From assembly GCA_016715985.1 (NCBI GenBank), contig JADJXD010000001.1, positions 2,294,001 to 2,358,000 of the forward strand: 64,000 nucleotides of DNA, written 5' to 3'. Each line of letters starts with the position of its first letter. The first letter of the stretch is position 1. Positions 37,362-47,077 of the stretch are shown in pieces. A model generated the notes under the pieces. The model was not told where the DNA came from. It did not search any database and saw only the letters and a list, made by a program, of their open reading frames with translations. Origin of the DNA: Saprospiraceae bacterium. Its GTDB lineage: Bacteria; Bacteroidota; Bacteroidia; Chitinophagales; Saprospiraceae. The position numbers and the translations under genes are program-made.

Positions 37362-39527
37362 TCATCCCATCCCAACCAACTCCATATCCGTCCTTTTAGT
37401 TTCAGGATCTGCTGCTGTAATTTTTACCTTAACAATCTGGCCCATAGTCAATTCATCACCGCTTAGTTTGGATTTGGCTTTCAATCTGCTGGATGGTACA
37501 GAATACAATTCGCCCATACTATCAAAAGTAACCAAACCTTCCACTTTACTTTCCAACAATTGTACAAAAATTCCTTTTTCGATGATACCGGAAATCACGC
37601 CTTCAAACACCTGTCCGACAAATTTGGAAATATAGACTGTCTGCATATATTTGACAGACTCACGTTCTGCATCATTTGCTTTACGCTCCATTTCTGAAAT
37701 ATGTTTTGCCATTTGTTCGAGCTGTTCTTTATCTTCTCTTACCACTTGTTCATTCAGATTTTTAAATAAAGTACGATGTACCAAAACATCAGAATATCGA
37801 CGTATAGGAGATGTAAAATGCGTATAATATTCAAATCCCAGACCGTAATGTCCGATATTGTTAGTAGAGTATTCCGCTTTGGCCATTGTCCGTATTGCCA
37901 ATGGTTCAAGCATTTTGAGCTGTGGATTTTCTTTGGCAGCAATAGCCAGTTTATTGAATGAATCTGCTATTTGTTCGGGTTTATCAAGCTTAAATTTAAA
38001 ACCCAATTCCGCAGCAAAAAGGGCAAAATCTGCCAGTTTATCCGGATTGGGTAAATCGTGAATTCTATATACGAACGGGATCTCAGGTTTTGCCTTATGA
38101 AATATGTAAGCAGCAACCTTTTTATTGGCCAAAAGCATGAAGTCTTCTATCAGCATGTGAGCATCTTTTCTTTCCCGTACGTACAGTCCGACCGGCATAT
38201 TGTTTTCATCCAAAATAAACTGAACTTCATCAGATTCAAAACTAATAGATCCTTCTTTATATCTATCTTCTCTAAGATGATGAGCGATTTTATTAAGTAT
38301 CAAAATCTCTGATGCAAAGTCCCCTTCACCGGTTTCGATTCGTTCCTGTGCTTCTTCGTATGTAAACCTACGATCAGAATGGATAATGGTTTTACCATAC
38401 CATTCACCTACAATATTATATTTATCATCAAACTCAAATACCGCAGAAAAGGTAAATTTGTCCTCATGAGGATTGAGAGAACAAAGTTCATTACTGAGTT
38501 TTTCAGGAAGCATTGGACACACTCTGTCCACCAGATAGACAGATGTTGACCTTCTCAGTGCTTCTTTGTCCAAAGCAGAGCCTTCTTTCAGAAAGTGGGT
38601 TACATCAGCAATGTGGACTCCTATTTCGGTACGGCCGTTTTCCAGAATCCGAAAAGATACTGCGTCGTCAAAATCTTTGGCAGTCAAAGGGTCTATCGTT
38701 ATGGTTAAAACATCTCTGAAGTCTCTTCTTTTTGCGATTTCATCCGGCAAGATAGTCTCATGAAATGCTTCGGTCTCTTTCATAACTTCTGCTGAAAACT
38801 CAGGGTCAAATCCATTGGACATTAAAATAGACTGCATATTCAGCTCATGATCTGTCAGGTTTTCAAGAATACGAATCACCTTACCCCAAATCGATTTGTT
38901 CTGTCCTTTGCCCCATTCTGTTATTTCAATGACAACGCGTTCATTTTCTTTACTTTCCATAGTATCATGATGATGAACCAGTACTTCCGGAAAAATTTTC
39001 TGATTTTCAGGATAAACAACTGCAAACTTGTCAGTATAAGAAATATGCCCTATGACTCGGGTCAATGCTCTTTTTTCAATGGATAAAATTTTCCCTTCAG
39101 GCCGGTGTCGGGATTTACTGATTGGAACAGCTACCGTTACAACATCCTTATGCATGGCCCCTCGAAGATTTTTGGAATGTACGTATATATCTTCAACGGA
39201 TTCTGTGCCAGTGATGTAAGCTGCTCCGGATCGTGTCATATCTACCGTTCCGGAATACAGATTAACATCTTCAGAATTTTTGCCCCGGTTACTTGATTTG
39301 CCGGAAAAATCTGTTGCCCATCGGAATCTGTCTTCAGATAGTCTCATCACTTTTTTGGCTGAGACAAGTTTCACGACGGATTGCCGAATGGATTCCAAAG
39401 GATTAGCTACGTTTATTTTTTTTGCTATCTGAGAGATACTGTATCTGGTTTTTGGACTTTTGGATAGCAGTTTTTCAATTTGATTTTCAAGGTCTGCAGT
39501 TTTGAGTTGTCTGGGTTTTCTGGCCAT
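37362..39527 (-). CDS. rnr: Ribonuclease R
   Basis: This 721-residue 3'-5' exoribonuclease degrades structured RNA. It has an N-terminal winged-helix region (about 5-70), cold-shock domains, then the RNB catalytic domain with the metal-binding signature TIDPLTAKDFDDAVS (four acidic residues), EIGVHIADVTHFLKEGSALD and HFTSPIRRYSDVLVHRTL. A C-terminal S1 domain (GQVFEGVISGIIEKGIFVQL) completes it. The Lys-rich tail of the E. coli enzyme is missing, as in many Bacteroidota. It is flanked by two composite direct repeats, which does not affect the reading frame. Confidence 0.96.
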   Translation of the reverse strand: MARKPRQLKTADLENQIEKLLSKSPKTRYSISQIAKKINVANPLESIRQSVVKLVSAKKVMRLSEDRFRWATDFSGKSSNRGKNSEDVNLYSGTVDMTRSGAAYITGTESVEDIYVHSKNLRGAMHKDVVTVAVPISKSRHRPEGKILSIEKRALTRVIGHISYTDKFAVVYPENQKIFPEVLVHHHDTMESKENERVVIEITEWGKGQNKSIWGKVIRILENLTDHELNMQSILMSNGFDPEFSAEVMKETEAFHETILPDEIAKRRDFRDVLTITIDPLTAKDFDDAVSFRILENGRTEIGVHIADVTHFLKEGSALDKEALRRSTSVYLVDRVCPMLPEKLSNELCSLNPHEDKFTFSAVFEFDDKYNIVGEWYGKTIIHSDRRFTYEEAQERIETGEGDFASEILILNKIAHHLREDRYKEGSISFESDEVQFILDENNMPVGLYVRERKDAHMLIEDFMLLANKKVAAYIFHKAKPEIPFVYRIHDLPNPDKLADFALFAAELGFKFKLDKPEQIADSFNKLAIAAKENPQLKMLEPLAIRTMAKAEYSTNNIGHYGLGFEYYTHFTSPIRRYSDVLVHRTLFKNLNEQVVREDKEQLEQMAKHISEMERKANDAERESVKYMQTVYISKFVGQVFEGVISGIIEKGIFVQLLESKVEGLVTFDSMGELYSVPSSRLKAKSKLSGDELTMGQIVKVKITAADPETKRTDMELVGMG

Positions 39528-39716
39528 AAAACTGTTTGTTATAATTTAGAAACGCATATAAAGAAAATTTTGTTTTGGAAGTGAGTGTTTTGAGATATAA
39601 ATTTATGGGGGTGGGTGTGGAATTGTGAAATTGCTGAGTTGTGGATTTGTTGAACTGCTAAGTTGCGGATTTGCGGATTTTGCGGATCTGCGGATCTGTA
39701 ATGTTATATGTATTGA

Positions 39717-39915
39717 GGGATGATGGTCGCCCTTTAGGATTGGGGTAGCGGAGAGTAAGAGTAGCTTAGTTGCGGAATTGCGGATGGGGGTGATGGGGTG
39801 ATCGGTGATTGAGTGATTGAGTGATGAGGTGATCTGGGAACGCTTGTTCTTCGGAATACAGCTTTTTTTGATGTTCCTTTTGTGCTTTCCAGACAAAGAG
39901 ATTATCAAAAAAAGG
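39717..39915 (+). repeat. Composite direct repeat flanking rnr, copy 2
   Basis: Matches the unit at 37112: GGTCGCCCTTTAGGATTGGG and GCGGAGAG, then AACGCTTGTTCTTCGGAATA and hairpin copy 4. The two copies lie 2.6 kb apart. Confidence 0.72.
39863..39913 (+). repeat. Dispersed hairpin element, copy 4
   Basis: Perfect outer stem TTTTTTTGAT/ATCAAAAAAA with loop GTTCCTTTTGTGCTTTCCAG; the inner pairing is weaker (CTTTTG/CAAAGAG). Confidence 0.72.
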
Positions 39916-39969
39916 AGAATAGCACATGATGCAAGCTCGCGCTAGCTTTGGAATATGAATCCTGACTTT

Positions 39970-40896
39970 TTATTTCGGAACCCTTATTTTATAGGCTTTG
40001 CCTGTTACGGTCAGTTTATTAGAAATAAGCCAGGGATTGTAATATTTTAATAATCTATAAGTAGTATTGTGCTGATGTGCAAAATCAGCCAGATCAGGAA
40101 TTGTACTGTTAACTTCTACTTCATTGAAATTACTGTGAGGAGGATACTTGTGCTCGTCCTCGATATAAAATCCAAAATCTTTGGGATTGGAAAGTATTTC
40201 CTTGATACCGATAATACGAAAGACGTATCGACTGGTTTCTTCATTGATATTTACGTTGTAATAGCTGCTTTCTTTTTGTTCGTTCAGGGTTTTTGAAAAG
40301 CTTGTAGGGCCCACATTATAAGCACCCGCAGCATTTGTCCAGTTTCCAAATCGATTGTAAAGTTGTTTGATATATTTTGCTGCTGCCAAGGTGGACTTTT
40401 CAAGGTGAAAACGTTCATCAACTTCAGTGGACATTTCCAGGCCTAGTTCAGCAGCGGTAGGTTTCATAAACTGCCAGTAGCCCTTTGCATTTGCAGACGA
40501 AGAGACATTCCTGAGATTACTTTCTGCAACTGCCAGAAATTTGAAATCATCCGGTATTCCCTGTTCTTTCAGAATCTTTTCGATTACGGGAAAGTGTTTG
40601 TATGACATTTTTAAATTCAGCAAGGTTGTTGATTGCCAGTAAGAATTTACACTCAGTTCCCGGTCCAAGCGCTCTTTGGTATCCTCATTCATAGGCACGG
40701 GCTCACCGGCAAATTTAAATTCTTTTTCTAAGTTGACAGAAACTACTTTTTGAGGTAAATTAAAAAACTCTGCGGCATTTTCAGATAACGAATTTTCAGA
40801 TGAATAAGAAAGGAAAATTAATGCACTGAAAATAATTCCCGCAGCAAATCCAAATATAGGAAACAATTTTTGATAACTCATTTTGATAATTTTCAA
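39970..40896 (-). CDS. Membrane-bound lytic transglycosylase (SLT domain)
   Basis: This is a 308-residue protein. An N-terminal hydrophobic segment (about 10-28, FGFAAGIIFSALIFLSY) anchors it or serves as a signal. Residues about 105-235 form the SLT lytic transglycosylase domain: FKFLAVAESNLRN with the catalytic Glu, AKGYWQFMKPTAAELGL, and AAGAYNVGPTSFSK. The end (PDLADFAHQHNTTYRLLKYY) resembles a LysM-type module. Such enzymes cleave peptidoglycan glycan strands to form 1,6-anhydro ends. The DUF2480 gene lies directly upstream (50-bp gap), in the same orientation. Confidence 0.9.
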   Translation of the reverse strand: MKIIKMSYQKLFPIFGFAAGIIFSALIFLSYSSENSLSENAAEFFNLPQKVVSVNLEKEFKFAGEPVPMNEDTKERLDRELSVNSYWQSTTLLNLKMSYKHFPVIEKILKEQGIPDDFKFLAVAESNLRNVSSSANAKGYWQFMKPTAAELGLEMSTEVDERFHLEKSTLAAAKYIKQLYNRFGNWTNAAGAYNVGPTSFSKTLNEQKESSYYNVNINEETSRYVFRIIGIKEILSNPKDFGFYIEDEHKYPPHSNFNEVEVNSTIPDLADFAHQHNTTYRLLKYYNPWLISNKLTVTGKAYKIRVPK

Positions 40897-40945
40897 GATT
40901 TTATAAAACTAAACACCAACGTGGAATATTGTGGAAGTCTTATTT

Positions 40946-41473
40946 TTAAATTTCAGCAGGTATTACTCTTGGTCTTTTAAATACGGGTACTGTGGAGCAG
41001 GGTTCCCCAAACATAATACTTTGTGCAAAGGGTCTTAATAATGCTGTAATTTTTGCATACGCATATGCAGGAACCGGTTTGTGGCTGCATCCTTTTATAA
41101 CAACTCTTTGATCTTTGAATTCTTTTAATTCAATATTTTCCAGAACTTTCTGATAATGTGCTTTTAAATATTCATCTTCTGTCCCGCAAAAAATATCTGA
41201 AGGAATATCGCCAAGTTGACTGCTCACCAGCATGAATGCCCAAAGTGGAATGATAGCGTCTGATGAACAATATATCAAAACTACCTTATCCTTATATTGA
41301 TCCCAATTATGTTCTTTCAGGACCGCCCTGAATTCCTTTTCTTTCAATATCAGACCATGAAATAAATAATCTTTTATATCAAAAGCTACTATTTCGTTTG
41401 CAGGAAAGTAATTTTCCAGATTTATCGTTAAAATCCCGCTTTCTGCAACCCTGTTTATTAAAGTATTTTCCAT
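40946..41473 (-). CDS. DUF2480 family protein
   Basis: This is a 175-residue cytoplasmic protein. The start LINRVAESGILTINLENYFP, the middle DIKDYLFHGLILKEKEFRAV and VVLIYCSSDAIIPLWAFMLV, and the end VVIKGCSHKPVPAYAYAKIT match the DUF2480 family, which is confined mainly to Bacteroidota and has no known function. It begins 3 bp after the scpB stop, so it is co-transcribed with scpB. Two conserved-looking Cys are present. Confidence 0.88.
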   Translation of the reverse strand: MENTLINRVAESGILTINLENYFPANEIVAFDIKDYLFHGLILKEKEFRAVLKEHNWDQYKDKVVLIYCSSDAIIPLWAFMLVSSQLGDIPSDIFCGTEDEYLKAHYQKVLENIELKEFKDQRVVIKGCSHKPVPAYAYAKITALLRPFAQSIMFGEPCSTVPVFKRPRVIPAEI

Positions 41474-41476
41474 TTT

Positions 41477-42088
41477 TTAATCTTCTTCTTTAGGCGTATT
41501 AATTTTTTGGATTGCCTGCTCTTCTTCTATAGGTGCAGCTTCACCAATCTGATGTTCCGGTAGTGCAATCTCTTTGATTTTTGGCAGATCATCCAATGTT
41601 TTCAACCCAAAATAATCCATAAATCTCAAGGTAGTACCATATAACAAAGGTCTCCCGGGACCGTCGCTCCGACCTGTGATTTCTATCAGATCTTTATCTA
41701 ATAATTTCTGTACACTATAATCGCTGTTAACACCACGGATGGACTCAATCTCAGTTTTGCTCACTGGTTGTTTGTAGGATACAATTGCTAAAGTTTCCAA
41801 TGCAGCCTTACTCAACTTTTTATTAATATTCTGTTTGAGGTAAGTGGCCACAATATGATGGTATGCTGCTTTTGTCATAAATCTAAAACCTCCTGCTATC
41901 TCTGTTATCTCTATAGAAAACTCTTCATCTTCATATTTGTTCATCAAAGTCCTGATGGCATCTGAAATCATTCCATCTGCAAATTCTGTATTAAAACTTT
42001 CTTCCAATGCATGCTTTAATCCATCAAAACTAATGGATGGATCTGCAGCAAAAATTAAGCTTTCTATATATAAAACTAACTTGTCCAA
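41477..42088 (-). CDS. scpB: Segregation and condensation protein B
   Basis: This 203-residue winged-helix protein associates with ScpA and Smc in chromosome condensation. It begins LVLYIESLIFAADPSISFDG, then RFMTKAAYHHIVATYLKQNI, ALETLAIVSYKQPVSKTEIE, IRGVNSDYSVQKLLDKDLIE and GRPLLYGTT. The length is normal, with an acidic tail. scpA and smc are not in the window. It sits in the run galK - hypothetical - scpB - DUF2480. Confidence 0.95.
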   Translation of the reverse strand: MDKLVLYIESLIFAADPSISFDGLKHALEESFNTEFADGMISDAIRTLMNKYEDEEFSIEITEIAGGFRFMTKAAYHHIVATYLKQNINKKLSKAALETLAIVSYKQPVSKTEIESIRGVNSDYSVQKLLDKDLIEITGRSDGPGRPLLYGTTLRFMDYFGLKTLDDLPKIKEIALPEHQIGEAAPIEEEQAIQKINTPKEED

Positions 42089-42135
42089 AAATGTATTTTT
42101 TACAAATATAATGTACTTTCTGAATTTTGCAACAA

Positions 42136-42507
42136 TTATTTGAAACTATAATAAGCAATGGTTAACAAAATACTCAATATAACAATCGTAATAACAAAAA
42201 TCCATGTGATTCTTTTGTGCATTAAATCCCTGTAAGTTTCCTTTTTTTCTAAATCTGTATAGTCCAGAATACTGTTCCCTTTGACCATTTTATAAGAATA
42301 ATTCCCTGGATTTCCTGAAATAAACAGTTCAAAAAAAACGCTTTCTATATAAAAACCATAAGTTTTGTCCGATTGTATGTGAAAATCAATCAGTACTATT
42401 TTATCATTCACATAGATCAATAAATGCCCTGATTCAGCTCCATGATATAGTTGAATATTGTGTAGTAACTTATCAGTATCTTCATACGACCAATGAAGCT
42501 GGCTCAT
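42136..42507 (-). CDS. Hypothetical protein with C-terminal membrane anchor
   Basis: This is a 123-residue protein. The soluble part has mixed strands (LLIYVNDKIVLIDFHIQSDK, YGFYIESVFFELFISGNPGN), and residues about 98-120 form one hydrophobic helix (ITWIFVITIVILSILLTIAYY), suggesting tail anchoring. I do not recognise it. It lies 47 bp upstream of scpB in the same direction. Confidence 0.6.
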   Translation of the reverse strand: MSQLHWSYEDTDKLLHNIQLYHGAESGHLLIYVNDKIVLIDFHIQSDKTYGFYIESVFFELFISGNPGNYSYKMVKGNSILDYTDLEKKETYRDLMHKRITWIFVITIVILSILLTIAYYSFK

Positions 42508-42630
42508 AACTTGGTTGACTATAATTTACAAATATATGCAACCGGAATTGAAAATCATGATTTTTGAAATATTTAAAGAGATAATTGGCATGTAATGATA
42601 AAAATCATTGTGCAACTATAATAGTCACTT

Positions 42631-43776
42631 CTATAATCTGATAACCCCATCACCACTCTCAATGGGAATAAAATTCGGAAATACTCCAAATTGCTTGTAG
42701 TATTGATTTCGTATATTTTCCTTGGCTCCTTCTGAAATATCGTTTTTCAGTATATTGATCGTACAGCCTCCAAATCCTCCACCCATCATTCTTGCACCGA
42801 GAATCTCAATATTTTCAATAGCCAGATTTACCAGAAAATCCAATTCTTCACAACTGACTTCATATTGTTCGGAAAGGCTAACGTGTGCATGGAGCAATAT
42901 CTGTCCGGCATTGACCATATCTCCGGTACGCAAGGATTCGACCATTTTCAAAACCCTGATATTTTCTGTAATAACATGCTGCACCCGGCGATAAAGAACA
43001 TTATTCGGAAGGAGCCCAGAACTATTTAAATCATCTATTTTAACATCGCGGAGAGAATTTATATCAGGATTTGATTTTTGAATAATTTTAAGCGCTTCTC
43101 TGCACTCCTGCCTACGGATATTGTAATCGGTTTCAACCAGATTATGTTTTACATTGGAATTGATCAGAAGAAGATGAAAATTTTTTTCCGGTAACGGAAT
43201 AAATGTTGCATCATTGATCCGGCAATCCAATAATATCGCTTTATGTTTTTCAGAAAATAAAATCGAATACTGATCCATAATTCCTCCTTCCACACCGGTT
43301 CCTCGTTCTGCTTTGACGGCTACATGAAGCATTTCTTCATTTGACAACCCTAATTTTGCTATTTCATTAATTAAAAATACAAAGCCACATGTTAATGCTG
43401 AAGAAGATGAAATACCTGCTCCGATAGGCAGATCTCCACCAAATACAACTTGGAGCGCAGGTCCGTCGTATTCAAGCGTTTTTATGACTTGCCCGAAATA
43501 TCTGCCCCAGTCATCCCTTGGAAGTTTGAATTCCTCAATACTTTCAATTATCTCCTGATCCAAATCAATGGAATAAAAATGATGATCCGGCCCGGATATC
43601 GCTTTTCCTGCAAAACATATCCCTTGTGTAATGGCAAATGGAAGGACAAAACCATCATTGTAATCGGTATGCTCTCCGATAATATTTGCCCGACCCGGTG
43701 CAAAAACATAACATGCTCCGTCTCCAAACTTTTGCTGAAAAGTTTTTGCAATTTTATTTTTTAGTTGTTCTTTCAC
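42631..43776 (-). CDS. galK: Galactokinase
   Basis: This 381-residue GHMP kinase phosphorylates galactose at C1 in the Leloir pathway. It has the substrate motif GRANIIGEHTDYNDGFVLPF (near residue 30), the ATP-binding GAGISSSSALTCGFVF (about 119), and ARMMGGGFGGCTINIL near the C-terminus. All three GHMP motifs are intact. No galT, galE or galactoside transporter is adjacent. It starts 12 bp after the ABC exporter stop, so expression is probably coupled. Confidence 0.96.
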   Translation of the reverse strand: MKEQLKNKIAKTFQQKFGDGACYVFAPGRANIIGEHTDYNDGFVLPFAITQGICFAGKAISGPDHHFYSIDLDQEIIESIEEFKLPRDDWGRYFGQVIKTLEYDGPALQVVFGGDLPIGAGISSSSALTCGFVFLINEIAKLGLSNEEMLHVAVKAERGTGVEGGIMDQYSILFSEKHKAILLDCRINDATFIPLPEKNFHLLLINSNVKHNLVETDYNIRRQECREALKIIQKSNPDINSLRDVKIDDLNSSGLLPNNVLYRRVQHVITENIRVLKMVESLRTGDMVNAGQILLHAHVSLSEQYEVSCEELDFLVNLAIENIEILGARMMGGGFGGCTINILKNDISEGAKENIRNQYYKQFGVFPNFIPIESGDGVIRL

Positions 43777-43788
43777 TTAGAATATTTA

Positions 43789-45603
43789 TTAGGATGATTC
43801 AAATGTCTGTAAGCGCACCAGATTTGCATAAGCACCATTTTTATTCATGAGCTCCTGATGGGTTCCTGTTTCGATAATTCGTCCTTCATCCATAACGAGA
43901 ATTACATCCGCATTTTGAATGGTTGTTAGTCGGTGAGCAATGACAATGGAAGTTCGGGATTTCATAATTGTATTAAACGCATCCTGTACTGCCTTTTCAG
44001 ATTCAGAGTCCAGAGCAGAAGTGGCTTCATCCAGAATCAGGATAGGCGGATTTCGCAATATGGCTCTTGCGATGGTTAACCTTTGCCTTTGTCCGCCACT
44101 AAGTTTGAGACCGCGGTCTCCGATATTGGTTTGGTACCCATCCCTTAATTCTAAGATAAATTCATGCGCATTTGCAGCCCTTGCAGCATTTTCTATTGCC
44201 TGGATGTCATAATCAGAATCCCCAAATGAAATGTTATTTGCAATCGTATCATTAAACAGGATTGCGTCCTGACTGACTATTCCAAACATAGCCCTTAAAG
44301 CAGATAGCTCCAGAGATTTTATATCTTTATCATCAATCGTGATTCTTCCTTCTGACGGGTCATAAAATCTGGGTAGCAGATCCACAAAAGTTGATTTCCC
44401 GGCACCTGAGGGACCTACAAGTGCAATTATCTGACCTTTCTCCAATCGAATATTGATATTATCCAATGCAGCTCTGTCGGTTCCGGGATATTGATGTGTA
44501 ACAGATTCAAAAGAAATGTTTTTTTGGAATTGATTGAGTTCTGCCGGTGATAAAGGAGACTTTATATTGTTTTCTGAATCCAAAATTTTATCGACCCTTT
44601 CCAAAGCTGCCAATCCTTTCTGAATACTGTACCATGCTGTCGAAAAAGATTTTGCGGGCTCTATTACCTGATAAAAAGCAAACACAAAAGCAAAGAACGT
44701 CTCTGGCGCAAGACTATCTGAAAATACCAATCTGCTTCCGTACCATAGTAGTACAGTCACGACTGCAACACCCAGAAATTCTGATAAAGGACCGGAGAGA
44801 TCTCTCCTCCACAACAATCTGGTCAATACATCCCGATACTGCGCATTTTCCTTTTGAAATTTGATACGCTGATATTCTTCTGCTCTGAATCCTTTGATGA
44901 TACGCATAGCACCTAAAGTCTCTTCCAGCAAACTGGTCAAATCAGCGATATGTTGTTGTGCTCTGCCGGACTTTACTTTGAGAGAACGTGATATACCTCC
45001 TATGATCAGTGTTGTAAAAATAATAAGGAGTAAGACGAATAAAGTTAATCCCGCATGAATATACAGCATAAAAAAAATGCTTCCCGCCATTACAATGGGC
45101 GACTTGAAGACAGCTTCTATCACGCTGAGGATGGACCATTCAATTTCCTGTACATCCGAACTCATAGCCGACATCAATACACCTTTTTTTTCCTGCGTGT
45201 AAAAGCCTAATGGAAGAGACAAAAACTTGTTGAACATTTGTTTTCGAAGATCAAACATGATTCCGTTTCTGACCGGTGCCATAAAATACATCGTCAGATA
45301 TCTGAACAGATTTTTAAAAAAGAAAACGGCCAGAAGCAGAGCACAAACCAAAAGGAGAGCGTTATCTTTTCCATGCGTAATGATGATGTCAGAGAGATAA
45401 TATTTTACCCATTCATTCAGATCATTTCCTTCAGGACGTGCCGCTTCACTCAGTGTTCTGTCAAAAAGCAACTGGAAAAAAGGTATCAATAAAGGAATGC
45501 TGATCACCGTAAAAATAGACAGGAAAATATTGGAAAAAATACTAAGTGTGAAAAACTTTTTATAATTCCGGATTCGGGACAGTAAATTCCATAATCCCTT
45601 CAT
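43789..45603 (-). CDS. ABC exporter (MsbA-like, fused permease and ATPase)
   Basis: This 604-residue half-transporter works as a homodimer. Residues about 20-310 form the six-helix transmembrane domain, with a longer periplasmic loop between the first two helices. The ATPase domain has Walker A LVGPSGAGKST near 388, Q-loop IVSQDAILFND, signature KLSGGQRQRLTIARAILRNP, Walker B ILILDEATSALD and the switch IVIAHRLTTI. This class exports lipids (lipid A-core precursor) or drugs. MsbA-like is the best guess from the architecture, but the substrate is not visible. It lies between accC and galK on the minus strand. Confidence 0.92.
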   Translation of the reverse strand: MKGLWNLLSRIRNYKKFFTLSIFSNIFLSIFTVISIPLLIPFFQLLFDRTLSEAARPEGNDLNEWVKYYLSDIIITHGKDNALLLVCALLLAVFFFKNLFRYLTMYFMAPVRNGIMFDLRKQMFNKFLSLPLGFYTQEKKGVLMSAMSSDVQEIEWSILSVIEAVFKSPIVMAGSIFFMLYIHAGLTLFVLLLIIFTTLIIGGISRSLKVKSGRAQQHIADLTSLLEETLGAMRIIKGFRAEEYQRIKFQKENAQYRDVLTRLLWRRDLSGPLSEFLGVAVVTVLLWYGSRLVFSDSLAPETFFAFVFAFYQVIEPAKSFSTAWYSIQKGLAALERVDKILDSENNIKSPLSPAELNQFQKNISFESVTHQYPGTDRAALDNINIRLEKGQIIALVGPSGAGKSTFVDLLPRFYDPSEGRITIDDKDIKSLELSALRAMFGIVSQDAILFNDTIANNISFGDSDYDIQAIENAARAANAHEFILELRDGYQTNIGDRGLKLSGGQRQRLTIARAILRNPPILILDEATSALDSESEKAVQDAFNTIMKSRTSIVIAHRLTTIQNADVILVMDEGRIIETGTHQELMNKNGAYANLVRLQTFESS

Positions 45604-45639
45604 TTTAATTTGATTTTGTCAATATTACATCTGAAAACA

Positions 45640-46989
45640 TCATTCTTTACACTGATCAAAATCAAAGTTGTTCAGAAAGCCTGTATTAAAATTGCCGCTT
45701 TTGAAATCTTCATTGTTCAGCAGTGCTTTGTGAAAAGGAACTGTTGTTTTTATTCCTTCAATTATAAATTCATCCAATGCTCTTTGCATCTTTTTGATAC
45801 ATTCTTCTCTGGTCTGTGCCTTACAGATGAGTTTCGCGATCATAGAATCATAATAGGGCGGCACTGTATAGCCTGCATAAACATGCGTATCCACTCTTAC
45901 TCCGTGTCCCTTCGGGCTATGAAAAGAAGTAATTTTGCCGGGGCTCGGTCTGAATCCGTTACAGACATCTTCTGCATTTATTCTGCACTCCATGGCATGC
46001 ATCAAAGGATAATAGTTTTTTCCGGTAATCGGAATTCCTGCTGCTACTTTTATTTGTTCTTTGATGAGATCATGATCTATTACTTCTTCTGTCACCGGGT
46101 GCTCTACCTGAATACGTGTATTCATCTCCATGAAATAAAAATTTCTGAATTTGTCTACCAAAAATTCGATAGTACCAACACCTTCATAATTGATTGATTT
46201 TCCCGCCTTTACAGCTGCATCTCCCATCTGTTCTCTGAGTTCATCGGTCATAAAGGGAGATGGACATTCTTCCACGAGTTTTTGGTGCCGGCGCTGAATC
46301 GAACAATCTCTTTCTGAAAGGTGTATTACATTACCAAATTGATCTCCGATAATCTGAAATTCGATATGTCGGGGCTCTTCGATATACTTTTCGATATAGA
46401 TACCATCATTGGAAAATGAAGCTTTGGCCTCCTTTCGGGCACCATCCCATGCATTTTCAAATTCGTCTTCTTTTGTGACAATGCGCATTCCTTTACCACC
46501 GCCTCCTGCAGTCGCCTTCAAAATGACAGGATATCCGATGGTTTTTGCTAATTTAATGCCTTGCTGCACATCTTTCAGTAACCCTCCTGAACCAGGAACA
46601 ACGGGCACACCTGCCTTTATCATTGTTTCTTTTGCAGTAATTTTATCTCCCATTTTACGGATCATATCCGGAGTAGGGCCTATAAATTTTACGCCATATT
46701 GTGAACAAATCTCTGCGAAGTCAGCATTTTCTGCCAGAAATCCATAACCCGGATGTACTGCATCAGAATTGGTAATTTCAACGGCAGCCATGATTCGTGG
46801 TATATTAAGATAAGATTCAGATGATGCAGGTGGTCCTATACAGACTGCCTCATCGGCAAATTTTACATGCAAACTTTCAGCATCTGCCTTAGAATAAATA
46901 GCAACCGTTTTGATGCCCATCTCTTTACAGGTACGAATAATCCTAAGTGCTATTTCTCCTCTGTTTGCAATCAGTATTTTATTAAACAT
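45640..46989 (-). CDS. accC: Acetyl-CoA carboxylase biotin carboxylase subunit
   Basis: This 449-residue ATP-grasp enzyme carboxylates biotin on AccB, the first half of malonyl-CoA synthesis. It has FNKILIANRGEIALRIIRTC at the start, the glycine-rich ATP loop KATAGGGGKGMRIV, KYIEEPRHIEFQ, ERDCSIQRRHQKLVEE and MNTRIQVEHPVTE. The length is normal. It is the third gene of efp-accB-accC, with an 88-bp gap after accB. Whether it serves AccA/D or a propionyl-type complex cannot be decided, but the separate AccB supports acetyl-CoA carboxylase. Confidence 0.95.
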   Translation of the reverse strand: MFNKILIANRGEIALRIIRTCKEMGIKTVAIYSKADAESLHVKFADEAVCIGPPASSESYLNIPRIMAAVEITNSDAVHPGYGFLAENADFAEICSQYGVKFIGPTPDMIRKMGDKITAKETMIKAGVPVVPGSGGLLKDVQQGIKLAKTIGYPVILKATAGGGGKGMRIVTKEDEFENAWDGARKEAKASFSNDGIYIEKYIEEPRHIEFQIIGDQFGNVIHLSERDCSIQRRHQKLVEECPSPFMTDELREQMGDAAVKAGKSINYEGVGTIEFLVDKFRNFYFMEMNTRIQVEHPVTEEVIDHDLIKEQIKVAAGIPITGKNYYPLMHAMECRINAEDVCNGFRPSPGKITSFHSPKGHGVRVDTHVYAGYTVPPYYDSMIAKLICKAQTREECIKKMQRALDEFIIEGIKTTVPFHKALLNNEDFKSGNFNTGFLNNFDFDQCKE

Positions 46990-47077
46990 GTTATAGTGGT
47001 CTTAATTTGATAAAATCGAAATAAAACAATAACCGAAAACCGAAAATCCGGCATAAAGTTGTAAGCCCAAAAGGAGA

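Larger units (their letters stand above)
39528..39969. other. 442-bp non-coding repeat zone upstream of rnr
   Basis: It carries TGCGGAT runs (39660-39695), GGTCGCCCTTTAG block 2 (39717-39760), GATTGAGTGA runs (39805-39830) and hairpin copy 4. No gene is seen. Confidence 0.6.

Noticed and set aside
45610..46197. 195-codon plus-strand frame opposite accC
   Set aside because: It is the antisense of the conserved biotin carboxylase C-terminus.
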